A stretch of 64,000 nt of DNA from Astragalus membranaceus. Lineage: Eukaryota > Streptophyta > Magnoliopsida > Fabales > Fabaceae. Shown here piece after piece: positions 46,732 through 58,900 of this stretch (positions are counted from its first letter, which is position 1; every line of letters starts with the position of its first letter). The stretch covers positions 55,206,778 through 55,270,777 of the forward strand of contig CM076848.1 in the NCBI GenBank assembly GCA_039519185.1. Reading direction: 5' to 3'. The translations under genes and the position numbers were made by a program. A model generated the notes under the pieces. It had not been told where the DNA came from and ran no database searches. It saw only the letters and a list, made by a program, of their open reading frames with translations.

Positions 46732-47084
46732 TGTTCAGTACCTAGCAGCGCTGCGGTGACTGCTGTTGGTAGGTCTCTTGCATTCCGAGCGAAGTGTTAA
46801 AAGGATCCCAAGTGGGGCACCTGCAATGCCACTCCGACGCCTAAGTCACTATAGGGAATAAGAGAGTAGTATGATCTAGGAATGAGAATGTACCTATTTA
46901 TGGCAATGTGAGCCAGTATTTATAGAGATTCGTGCAGGATTTGAGTCGTTAGATCGATCGGATGAATCTGAGCCATCCAAGCGTGAGAGCCACAAGTGGG
47001 CTAATTTATTGTGGATATGAGTCAAAAGGATTGGGCCTATCCATGTTTAATTGCTGAATGAGCCTCTTGGTCCAGTCCAGAACA
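46732..47084 (-). mobile_element. 5' LTR of the 8.1 kb element
   Basis: TGTTCAGTACC to CCAGAACA, followed by the duplication AAAAA. On the minus strand the next bases inside are TGACGACCACAGTGGGAGC, the expected PBS position. I cannot match it to a tRNA with confidence. Confidence 0.85.
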
Positions 47085-47089
47085 AAAAA

Positions 47090-47795
47090 GTTTTGAACAA
47101 ATAATATAATAAAAAAATACAATAAACAATAAGGAGGTCATTGAAGGAGGTCCAGAGTTCAAACTCCGGAAACTAACGTTCCATCACACCCGCTAACATT
47201 TGATTATAAAAAGAAAACACTAATGACTAATGCTATGAATGAATCAAATCAAATCAAATCAAATCAAATGATAATAAAATCAAGTTGTGTACATGCAGAG
47301 TGTTTTGGCGGAAAAGAACGGGTATAAATTTAAAATTAGAGATATTAAAAGTTATATTTTATTTTACTAAGGACAAAGAAGAAATATTATAAAATTAAAG
47401 AGAGTAAAAATGACTAGAAATATGAGACACATAAGCTATAAGCTTAAACGCTAATTGAAGTACCATATTAAAAAACGCTATTATCTACCCAAAAACACAC
47501 CGCGCGTCTAGTTTTTCCCATCCGCTATCCGCTAAGAGATCTGATTTGACTCTCATAACGTGTGAGAGCAATATGTGCTTAAGCATTATTGCATTCGCGT
47601 CCAATTTGTGATAACACTTCTAAAGTGTTATTAGCGTGTTAAACAAAAGACAAACGTGCGTACTTCCATACAATGCTTGTTTAAGCAAACATTCTCCTCT
47701 CGATGTAATACAATCAATATCCCACGTCCCATCCTACTCACCCCACACCTCCTAACCTTGCGAAATGACTAATATGCCATTAATGAAGCGTGCTA
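47090..47795. other. Intergenic DNA with (AAATC)n
   Basis: No gene is seen. A short (AAATC)5 array lies at about 47244-47269, and an inverted repeat ATAACACTT..AAGTGTTAT lies at 47610-47631. Confidence 0.6.
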
Positions 47796-47802
47796 TTTTT
47801 GC

Positions 47803-47964
47803 CGATTCGGTTAGGGTAAACCGAATATTTTCGATTAGGCACAACCGAACAGTTATTTTTTTGAGACACACCCCTTTTTCAAATTTTCAAAGCTACGGCT
47901 GGCCCCAACCGAATTAATTCGGACAACCTCAACCGAATTTATTCGGACAGGGGCAGCCGAATAG
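47803..47964. repeat. Dispersed CCGAA..TTCGG palindromes
   Basis: Perfect or near palindromes CCGAATTAATTCGG (about 47909) and CCGAATTTATTCGG (about 47933) lie with half-sites (CCGATTCGGTTAGG, CAACCGAACAG, CAGCCGAATAGG). The same word type forms the tandem array at 48935-49054. Confidence 0.75.
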
Positions 47965-48115
47965 GTGTTATGTTTTTTAAAAAAATTCAACGCCTGAGAT
48001 TCCACCGACACTTTTGATCAACGGCTTACAAACAGTCAAACGTGTCAGAAAAAGGCGTGGATGGCATTTTGTTTGGAAATTATGCCACACCGGATAGAAT
48101 TTAAACGGCGCAATT

Positions 48116-48229
48116 ATGGAAGCACACCCTAATGTTCCTTTAGGACGTCGTATATTGGAGCTGTATGTCGAAACACAACGCACTCTGGAAGAAGTCATTT
48201 ATCTTCTGGAACAGGGGCATCCCAAATAA
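48116..48229 (+). CDS. Small unassigned ORF, 37 aa
   Basis: ATG at 48116 opens MEAHPNVPLGRRILELYVET and continues with a charged, Leu-rich, probably helical stretch to a stop at 48229. Composition looks protein-like rather than low complexity. There is no recognised family, and it could equally be an exon of a longer gene or chance. It lies between two groups of CCGAA..TTCGG repeats. Confidence 0.3.
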   Translation: MEAHPNVPLGRRILELYVETQRTLEEVIYLLEQGHPK

Positions 48230-48450
48230 TCGTTAGTGTCGTAGTTGTTTCGTTATATTGCTTTTTATCGTTTTGATGTACGGTTACGCTTTGTAATAAT
48301 AAACTTGTTGTTTAATTTAATGCCACCGAAATATAAATTACTGAGTATTAAATAAACATAAATAAATTACTGAGTACAAAGATATACCAGTTTGAAAAAT
48401 TATTGAAACAACGATATAACAGTTTGCAATTTAAAATAAAACAACGTGAA

Positions 48451-48867
48451 TCAGTTGTCATCTTCACCAAATGATAAATCTGTAACGACAGAGACTTCTG
48501 CCGGTTCATCACCACTCCCATCATCACCAGATACATAATTGGCAAGGAATGCTCGGTAATCCGAATCAGTTGAGTCAGAACTAGTGTCATCTTCATCTTC
48601 CTCAGGCAATATTCTGACCAGATTGAAACGACCATTCTGAGCATATGTAATTGATACTTCAACACTGGCCACATCCCCATATACAGTGCATATAGCCTGT
48701 GTATAAGTCATCATCTTTTGGGTACGTGTTGACAATAGCAGGAAAAATATTGTCAATTTCCAGATGTAGGTAACAATCGCGAGGCAATATGTTGCCTATC
48801 AGCTGATAAACATTCTGTGGAATGTTGATGTGCCCAGCATGTTGTTCGATAACAATTATGAATTCCA
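48451..48867 (-). pseudogene. Unrecognised acidic-tailed protein, frameshifted
   Basis: On the minus strand an acceptor-like TTTTGCAG lies just before ATG 48867 (MEFIIVIEQHAGHINIPQN). The frame is open through IVNTYPKDDDLYT and then shifts by one base near 48700. It continues in the other frame as AICTVYGDVASVEVSITYAQ to the acidic end (EEDEDDTSSDSTDSD .. FGEDDN) and a stop at 48451. The two halves fit as one protein of about 138 residues if one base is lost or gained. I do not recognise the family. It may be a transposon-associated or lineage-specific gene. Confidence 0.45.
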
Positions 48868-48934
48868 TAGCTGCAAAACAAAATATTGGACAGAGAAAAT
48901 ATGAATTTGACAAAAACACTGTTCGGTTGACCTC

Positions 48935-49054
48935 AACCGAACGTGTTCGGGAGGCATCAACCGAACGTGTTCGGGAGGCATCAACCGAACGTGTTCGGGA
49001 GGCATCAACCGAACGTGTTCGGGAGGCATCAACCGAACGTGTTCGGGATGCATC
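48935..49054. repeat. 24-bp tandem repeat, five copies, palindromic core
   Basis: The unit contains AACCGAACGTGTTCGGGAGG and is repeated at exactly 24-bp spacing from 48935. The core CCGAACGTGTTCGG is nearly self-complementary. It lies upstream of the unassigned minus-strand reading frame, probably in its leader or intron. Both strands stay open across it. Confidence 0.95.
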
Positions 49055-49380
49055 AACCGAACACGTCCCCAGAACCGTTCGGTTAAGGCCAACCGAATGC
49101 GTTGCAGATTTCAAATCTGTAAAAACGCAGTAAACGTAGTAAAATGGAAAGAGAGGAGAGTGAGGGAAGGAGTACCTGGTGTGTAGAATTCGAGATTGAG
49201 AGGGAGAATGAGGGTGAGAAATCGAAGGAGGGTGAGACTGAGAGTGAGGGTTCGGTTGAGTGATTTGGGAGAGGGTGTGAGAGTGTTTGGGAGGGAGAAA
49301 GAGAGTTGGAGTGTTTTTAATACAAGAGTATTTTTGGGATTTAGGGAGTTTGGGGTGTGGAGTGAGTAGGGAGGGGGTGT

Positions 49381-49944
49381 GGGAAAAGTGACGGCCCGGA
49401 TAATATATGCTCAAGTCGGCGTTATATAAAGAAAGATCACTCAAGTAACACTTTCTCAACCCAGCGTTAATCTAAATGAACGTGGTTTTAAATAATTTTC
49501 TAGCTTTTTGATTTTCCGGTATATAATATAAGTTAGACAATAGCTTAGGAACAAGACCTTGGAGCTTCAATGGCTTCTTCACCGTCATTTATTTGATTTT
49601 TCTCATTTCTCAAAATCCAAAATTTTCTTGATAACACAAATTACAATTGATTTTAAAAATACCCATATTATTTCTATAGTTCAATTGATTAAGTTAATAA
49701 AAAAATCCCAATCCCTATGGGAAGATATTTTTCTCACTACTCTACTAATTGCCACGATTCAGTATACTTGCCGAAATATCTGACAAATGTCATATAGAAA
49801 CTCCGGAGCTCCACTTCTCTGAATCATTGATATGCTTAGTGTTTCTGCAAGTTCAAATTTTGAGCTCTTTCCTACAAAATGAGAGAAACAAAAAAAGGTC
49901 AACATAATGCAATATAAAGTATAAACTATGCATGAGATCCACAT
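49381..49944. other. Intergenic DNA and 3' flank of the acid phosphatase gene
   Basis: No gene is seen. The 49140-49380 part is purine-rich on the plus strand (GAGAGGGAGAATGAGG-type words). Confidence 0.5.
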
Positions 49945-52900
49945 TCATGTTTTATGTACCTCTTGCTTAATTGGTGGACAGATTTCAGGCTGCCTAACAA
50001 TGTAAATCAAATCTCCAGCTGTACCATAGAAGTCTTGATTGCGATGCCAAATCCACAATGCATGGGTTTCATTCTTCACCTGCATATATGGCTCCACCAC
50101 TTAGTTTCTAGTGTCCTACTCAAATTATGTTTTGTGTATAGTATTACCTCTGATTTACTTTATAAGAGACAATGCGGTTTTAGGTTCATTGAATAACTGA
50201 TGACCAATGTATATAGAACCTAAAACTGCATTGAATTCCATATGCAACTAGCACAAGAGAAAGTACATGCATGAAGAAACATGGTTTTTAAGGTTGAATA
50301 ATTCACATAGAAGACAAATGTGTAAAGAGTAGAGAAGGAAAGATGACCTCTAGAATGCCATGACCAAAGCTACTTTCCCTGAAAGCACTATAATCAGGTT
50401 GTCTGTCCCAACAGAATTTACCTGCTGCTGGACCAGATGTAAAATTAAAGGCACAGAAACCACCCATAAAATCATCTGGTGTAGTTGATGGTTCTGGACA
50501 GTTTCCAGGTTCATCAGCATGTGTAATTGCCATCTTTTCCCGGTTACCGCCATCGCCAACCGTGATATAAACAGGACCACATGGATCCAATGTGTAGTTA
50601 TATACTCGGTTTGATCTCTCATAGGCATGAACCTGTTTAATTTTCTCATGAGAAATTTGCATGTTCAGAATAACATTTGTAAATTGTAATGAAAACAACA
50701 ATATGCTTCTTACATGTCCATTGAAGACAATGTCAACACCATATTTATATAGTAAGTCTTCCATCTCCACCCTCATACACTCTGCTTCTCTGTAATGTGA
50801 CTTGTAGGTGCTGTACCAAGGTGCATGCCATGTAGCTACCAACCATGGAGTTATTTCCCTGTCAACAGAAGCCAAGTCATTCTCCAACCACTTGTACTGG
50901 TCCCCTGCAATAAAAGAGAGGATGACACCAGAAGTGAGATATTTGTCTTTGAAGCACCGACACTCGCACTGGCACAGACATCAAACACAATATTGACATT
51001 GATACGTAGACACGTATTGATATTCAGAAAAAATAAAAATGATTGAGTGTAACCACATGTGTCGGTGTCATTTTTGGCATCTGATTATATGTCAGTGTCG
51101 ATGCTACGTAAATTATGGTGCATGTAAACAAACAGCAGTAGTCTCTAAACCATGTTAGCAATATGAGGAATATCCAACTTGCAAAAGACAAAAAATGAAA
51201 CTAAAGAAAGAAGAGTTAACCTGATTTGTCATATGATATGTAAGCACCAAGCATTATAAAATGTATTCCTCCAGCATTGAAAGAATAATAAAAAGGGGAT
51301 GATGATCCACTCTCTTCTGATGGAAATGCAAATCGAGAACTATAAGCAACAAATGTCTGGTTCTCAGCTTGTTCTTCTATCTCATGATTCCCTTCTATTA
51401 CCATTATTGGGACACTAGAAATCAGTGGTTGCATGTACCTGTTACAATAACCGACAATGAATAAAGAGAAAACTATGGACATCAAATGAACAAAATTAAG
51501 ATAAAGTGAAAATATTACCTTCCCCAATAATCCCAACGAGGTTGATAAGTTTCATGGATGGGAGTATTAGGAAATGAGCAAGAGTAACAATCTGAGCCAG
51601 TACCATTAGTAAGATACAGGTTAGCATAACTAACATCTCCAACCAATAGAATAAGATCAGGATGATTGCTAATCATATGATTTACAGTAGATGTGGTATT
51701 GTATGTAAGACCCAAGTCCCCAACAATTGCAATTCTGCTAGGGTAGCTCTTGGGGCTTGAAACTGGCATAGTCCTGAAATGATGAACATCACTCATTGCT
51801 GATAAAGAAGGATCTCCACATTGATATTGATAGAGAGTGTTGGCTCTCAATCCTGCATTAAAGAAAGACAATGGAGTTCTAAATTGTTTCTTTAGTAATG
51901 AAAGGAAGCTTATACTAAGGGTTATATTATATATAATACCTGTGAGACGAACATGATGTATGATTCCTGAAGTGTAGTTTTGAAGGCCTTTAAAAGGATA
52001 AAGTTGATTGTAAATAAGGGAATAACCCACAGCTTGTTGAGATATTGACCTTCCGTACCTTCCATATTGAACTATGCTACCAACAGTTTCAGGATCTAAG
52101 GGTTCTATGTTATCACCAATTTGGAAGTCTCCTGCAAATATAATATAAGCAATGTTGTAACACACAGAATCTGAAAGATCAATCGAGACACAAACACGCG
52201 CACACACATGGAGAAATAAAGGAGACGGAATTTAACATGGTTCGGCAAAGTGTGCCTGTTAGAATATATAGAAGTTAGTTAAAGTAGTTGTAATTAGTTA
52301 GATTAGTTACAAGTTGGTTAGTTTAGTTAAGATCACTATATAAAGTGTATCTTACACTCATTGTAAAGAAAGATCTCTCTTTACCATTGAATGAGAATTT
52401 CTTTTTTTCTTCCTTTCTCAATTCTTCTAATATAGTATCAGAGCAAAATGATTCTGCTCCACTATTGAGAAAATACTCTCATCAATTTATCTTCTATTTG
52501 ATCTTATTTTGTTCTGCACCTTTATGAGATTTCAGAACAATTTTATTCAATATCATATCTTCACTCTATCTACAATTTGATCTTCGCAAGATTTAGTTCA
52601 TTGTATCTTACAGAGAACGATCACAAAAAAAAAGAAAAAGAAAAAGGATGTCCTCCGTGTAATGAAGACCAAATTCATATTGTTTTCAGAGAGAAAGAAA
52701 TCACCAAGAATCAAGACAATCTTTTTCATTTAATTTACAAGGTTTCTGCTGTGGAATCTCCCTATGGCAAAATCAATCAAGTTCGGTTGATGGCTAAGGA
52801 GTCCAAATCAAGAACAATCAAACACCATTCTTCTTTGCCTATTGGCTTTTTAGCTTTTGTCCAAAATAATTATGGATAGTTAAGCAATCAAACATCATTC

Positions 52901-55900
52901 TTCTTAGCCTAATTGGCATTTTAGCTTCTGTCCAAAATGATTATGGATAGTTAAGAAATTAAACTTCACTCTTCTTTGCCTAAATTTTCGCTTCTTTCCA
53001 AAATGATTATGGATAGTTAAGTTTGTCAAAAACATCATTCTTCTTAGCCTAATTGGTGTTTTAGCTTCTATTCATAAATATCATGGATAGTAAAGCAATC
53101 ATACATCATTCTTCATAGCCAATTGACATTCTAGCTTCTATCCATAAATATCATGGATGGTTAAGCAAATATACATCATTCTTCTTAGCTTAATTATTTT
53201 GGCATTTATCTTCCAAGATTGGAGTTCTTGATTTCATTGGGGGTAAGTGTCTGGAGATGCTAGAAGAAGATTAAAAGGCCCCAAAAGTTGGTCAAAGACT
53301 TCTAAAAGTTATGCATCCTGGCCGCCATCAATTTCTTCATTAGTTTTCGTGTTTAGCCGATGGAATAACTTGTATTTTCTTGTAATTTTCCTTACTATGT
53401 TTTTCATTTCTTTATCTTGAATTGTATTGCTCATTCCAAGTTGGAAATGTTAATCCACACTTCCAACTTGTGGTGATGTTAGAATAGATAGAAGTTAGTT
53501 AAAGTAGTTGTAATTAGTTAGATTAGTTACAAGTTGGTTAGTTTAGTTAAGATCACTATAAAAAGTGTATCCTACACTCATCGTAAAGAAAGATCTCTCT
53601 TTACCATTGAATGAGAATTTCTTTCTTTCTTCCTTTCTCAATTCTTCTAATATCTACATCCACGGGAGCTGCTGCGACTGTATTTCATATTGTGCCATTA
53701 GAGCTACATAAGCATAGTATTTATACTACTTAATAGTACAATACAATAGATGAACCATACCCAGTAGGCCCGACCCCCAACCCTCTCGTCGCACTCTAAC
53801 ACAGTAGATGAACCATACCCAACTTTCAACAACCATACGAGCCATCCACAACAAGCAAACTTCAAAGTCACTTGAATTGACATGAAATTATCAGAATTGT
53901 GACTGAATAAGACATTTCAAATCAACTTAAATACTAAAAATATTCACTATTTGAAAGCAGCTGATAGCAAAGATGATTGTTGATTGTGGCATACAAGACT
54001 GGTCGTCTCAACTTCAGAAGCACGACTCAAATGGTGTCAAAGAAACTTGTGACGGGATTGCTTGAGCCTAATATTCCATAGATAGTGTGTGATACTTGTC
54101 TTGCTGGAAAACAACTAAGGAATTCTTTCACATCTCAATTGCCTTTAAGCTGAAAGCATTCCCTTGAAGTTGTGCACTCTGATGTTTGTGGACCTTTTGA
54201 GGTACCTTCCATAGGAGGTAACAAGTATTTCATTTCCTTTGTGGATGAATATACCTGTATGATGTGGCTGTATCTAATTAAAAACAAAAGTGATGCTCTT
54301 GATATTTTTATGAAACTTAAGCAGCTATTAGAAAAACAAAGTGGCAAGTCAATCTAAGGTTTTGAGGACAGATGGTGGTGGAGAATACACCTCAAATGCC
54401 TTTGAACAATTTTGTGAAGAGCATGGCATTGTGCATGAGGTTACAGCTCTTTATACACCTCAACATAATGGCCTTGCAGAAAGAAGAAACAAAATTATAC
54501 TTGATATGGCAAGGAGCATGATCAAAGAAAAGTGTATGCCTCAGTAGTGTCAACAACAGCACATATCTTGAACAAATGCCCTACTAAGAGACTCAACATG
54601 TTGTACCAGAATGTATTTGGGGTAAAAAGAAGCCAACAATGAGCCATCTTAGAACATTTGGAGCACTATGGTTCAAACATATACCAGATCAACTTACAAG
54701 CAAACTCAGTGACAAGAGTGAAGCCATGATCATTGTAGGAGGTAATCCTACTGTCTAGAGCATGAATTAAGGGAGAGTGTTATAAAATGTATATAATTCA
54801 AGCTTAAGGAATTGTTAGTTAGTGACCGTTGGTCGCAGTTAGCTACTGTCAAATTCTATTATTGACAGTTATGGTAGTTAGTACTAGTTGTTAGTCTAAA
54901 TTGTACAATGACTTGAATATGAATGAAGTATCTCTTGCATTCAAGAATTCCTTTGCACATAGTTTCTGTTTTCCCATTCCATTCCCTCTCCCTCGCATTT
55001 TTATGGTCTAAAAACATATAACAAAATAATAAAATAAAAACATATTTAACTTTAGAGATAAATAAAAATAAATTCAAGCTTGCAATTGGTAAGTAGCATA
55101 ATTTTTTTTTGAAGTTGGTGACTTTTGTTCAAAATAAATTCTTTAACCTCCAATTGCATAATTATCGCCAACTTAATGTATCAAAAATAAGGCTAACAAA
55201 AGTATAATTAAAAAATTATGGAGAACAAATTCGCAATATTTATTTAGAATTAAAATAGCTAAATCCACCAAAAATAAAAGTTGAGACCAAATGAGCAATG
55301 AAATATGTAATTAATAACTAATTTTGCAAATTGTGGAAAGAAGAAAAAGTTATGAGAAGCTATTGGTTGTTGTAGCAACTGTTGAATTGATAGAATATGA
55401 GAGAAGAGAGTAAAGCATTGAGCAAAATGAATTGTATTGTTATCTTTTGTTTACAGTGAGATAGCCCTAATATAGGTGTAGGGAAATGACCTGCAACAGC
55501 AGGTGACAAAACAAACAGAACCTGCAGTAGCAGGTTACACAAACTAGTATTATTACAAGCTGTTGTTAACTAACAAATGTTCAGCTATTATACTCTAACA
55601 CCCCCCCACAAGCTCAAGGAGGGTGTGAAGACAGTGTTGGAGCAACCACTTGGAGCTTGGACCTGAGAGACTGAAACCTGGTGGTGGAGAGAGGCTTGGT
55701 GAGGATATCTGCCCACTGATCAGTGCCAGGAACATGATAAACTTGGAGCTGCTTGGACAGAACCTTGTCTCTTACAAAGAACAAGTCAAGTTCCATGTGT
55801 TTTGTTCTAGCATGAAGAATGGGGTTGTGTGCTAGTGCCACAGCACTCTGATTATCACAGAAGATTTGAGGGACAGAGTGGTTGATGCCTAATTCAGTTA

Positions 55901-58900
55901 ATAATGATTGAATCCAAGTGACTTCTGCAGTAGCTAGGGCAAGACTCCTGTACTCTGCTTCAGCACTAGAGCGAGCCACAACTGTTTGCTTCTTGGCCCA
56001 CCAAGATACCAGATTAGGACCCAGATACACTGCTGCTCCAGAAGTAGACTTTCTGTCATCAATGTCAGAGGCCCAGTCTGCATCACACCATGCTCTCAGT
56101 TGTAGGGGTTTTGAGCTAGCAGCAGGCTGAAGCAGTAAGCCATGATTGATGGAGCCTTTTAGGTATCTGAGGATGCGCTTGACTACTGCCCAGTGACTTT
56201 CAAGAGGAGTTGACATGTATTGACAGACCTTGTTTACTGCATAGCTGATTTCTGGCCTGGTTATTGTTGTGTATTGAAGAGCACCTACAACTGATCTGTA
56301 GGTGGCAGGGTCTGGCATGTGATCACTTCCTTGTTTGGACAGTTTGCAGCTGGACATCATTGGTGAAGCAATGGCATTGGATTCTGCCATATTTGTTTTA
56401 TTCAGCAGATCCCTGATGTATTTACTCTGGGTGAGTAACAGGTTGCCATTGTGCACTGGTTTTACCTCAATGCCTAGGAAATAGTCTAGAGTGCCAAGCT
56501 GCTTGAGTGAGAAAACAGAGTCAAGTTGTTGAATCAGTTGCTTGATGAGTTCATTGGAGTTTCCTGTGAGTATTATATCATCAACATAGACTAGAAGATA
56601 CACCACTGAAGCTGCTTTCTTGTAGACAAACAGTGATGGATCACATCTGCTGCCATTGAAACCCAACTGTAGCAAGGTAGTTTTGAGCTTGTCAAACCAA
56701 GCACGTGGGGCCTGTTTGAGGCCATAGATGGCCTTGTTCAGTTTGCACACTAATGACTTGTCATGAGACTCAAAGCCTTGAGGTTGGGACATGTAGACTT
56801 CTTCAATGAGAGAGCCATTTAAGAAGGCATTGTTGACATCAATTTGATGGAGATCCCACTTGTTGCTGAGAGCAATGGTGAGTATTGTCCGAATAGTCAC
56901 TGGTTTGATAACTGGGGAGAAAGTTTCGTTGAAGTCTTGACCTTGTTGTTGGTGGAACCCCTTGGCAACTAACCTTGCCTTGTATTTGTTAAGAGAACCA
57001 TCAGCATTTTCCTTTACTCTGAAAACCCACTTACAGCCAATCACATTTTTGCCTGGAGGAGGATGAACTAAGGTCCAGGTGCTGTTTTTCATCAAGGCAG
57101 AATATTCTTCAGACATAGCTTGCTGCCAGGCAGGTTGCTGCAGAGCTGTTTTGACAGTCTTGGGCTCTATGTGAGTTAGAAGTAAGGTTGGATGAAGCTT
57201 GGGTTTGACTATGCCAGCTTTGGAACGAGTTTGCATAGGATGAGTATTGGTGGGGGGAGGTGGTATGGGTGAGGAGAGGTTAATAGTTGTGCTGGCAGTA
57301 GCCAAAGAGTGAGGATGGGGACTGTCACTTGGTGTGTGAGGAAGGCTGTTTGCAGTGTTTGGATGTGGAGATGGGGGCTGGTTCACAGAGTTGGTGACAG
57401 TGTTTGGATGTGGAGATGGGGGCTGGTTCACAGAGTTGGTGGCAGTGTTTGGATGTGGAGATGAGCTGCTGGGAGGGTCTGTGCAGGGGTGGGAGGGAGT
57501 GTGTGGACTAGGTATTGTAGCTTCAGGTAGATTAGGTGATGAGGTATCAATGTGGGAGGTAGTGGGGGATGTCTCAAATAGATCTTTGTAAGGGAACCTA
57601 TTCTCATTGAAGAGCACATCTTTGGAAATGTAGATGCGTCCATTAGGAGAAAGGCATTTGTAGCCCTTGTGTGAGGCAGAGTAACCTAGGAATACACATT
57701 CATGGGATCTAAAGTCCAGTTTGTGAGCATTATAAGGGCGTAGACAAGGAAAGCAACTACATCCAAAGACTCTAAGGGAGGAAAAATTGGGAATTTGACC
57801 ATGAAGCACTTGGAAAGGGATTGAGCCATTTAAGGAGGCTGAAGGTAACCTGTTTATTAGATGGACAGCAGTTGCAAATGCATGGTCCCAAAAATGCATA
57901 GGTAGCTTGGATTGAAAACGAAGAGTGAGACCAAGTTCTACAATATGTCTATGTTTCCTTTCCACAACACCATTTTGGTGGTGTGTGTGAGGGCATATGA
58001 CACGATGTAGAATGCCTAGCTCAGCTAGATACTTGGAGAATGGTCTGTACTCACCTCCCCAATCAGTTTGGAGAGATTTCAGTTTTGTGTTAAACTGAAG
58101 TTCTGCCATAGATTTGAATTCTTTGAAGATTTGTAGTGTGTCAGATTTGGATTTGAGTAAGTAAAACCAAGTAAACCTAGAGAAGGCATCTACAAATGTG
58201 AGATAATAATAGAAGCCATTGGAAGAAGCCATAGGAGATGGTCCCCAAAGGTCACTGTACACAAGTTGAAGAGGAGCAGTATATATGGTAGAGGAAAGAG
58301 AAGAAGGCAATCTATGAGATTTCCCAACAGCACAAGCATTGCAAAAAGAAGAGGGATCTTTATTAGGTAAATGGAGATTACACAGTTGAGCTACATGTTT
58401 GAAGGCATTATGATTAGGATGACCTAATCTTTGATGCCAAATATGTAAACTATGTTGGGAATTGGGAACAGCATTAGGGATGCTGTGTACAGGGGGAAAA
58501 GACTTAGAAACAACAGAATTAAGAGAGACAGTAGGTGTAGCAGAGGCAGATTGCTTGACTGGAGTGGAGTGGGGCAGCAGATCCTTGAACTCATATAGTC
58601 CATCAGGGCCTGCATGACCATGGAGGAGGACTTCATGTGTATCCTGAGATTTGACAAAACAGTCATGTAAGTGAAATTCAACAAAAACAGGGTTGTCTCT
58701 AAGAAACTTGTGAATGCTAATTAGATTTTTGGTTATAGCAGGGACATACAGCAAGTTATGTAAATGCAGTTTAAAATTTGGATTAAAAGGAGAGGAGAAG
58801 GAGGTGGAACCAGAGGAATGGACTTGCAAACCTTGTCCATTGCCCACAAACACTTGACTTGGTGTCTCATGAGTTATTTGTGGAACTTGTATGTTCTGAG

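Larger units (their letters stand above)
38946..47084 (-). mobile_element. LTR retrotransposon with only gag-protease-like coding, 8.1 kb
   Basis: The LTRs at 38946-39280 (335 bp) and 46732-47084 (353 bp) begin TGTTCAGTACC and end AACA. The flanking duplication is AAAAA (38941-38945 and 47085-47089). A G-rich tract on the minus strand just inside the left LTR (TTGGGGGGCAAC) looks like the purine tract, giving minus orientation. The interior has a protease-like fragment near the right LTR, a hAT-type insert, a solo LTR and several tandem arrays. No RT, RNase H or integrase could be found, so the element is probably non-autonomous. Fragment style suggests Ty3/gypsy. Confidence 0.82.

Noticed and set aside
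48935..49054. Regular 24-bp repeats resembling a CRISPR array
   Set aside because: Units are directly abutting with no unique spacers, and the sequence is plant nuclear DNA. It is a tandem repeat.
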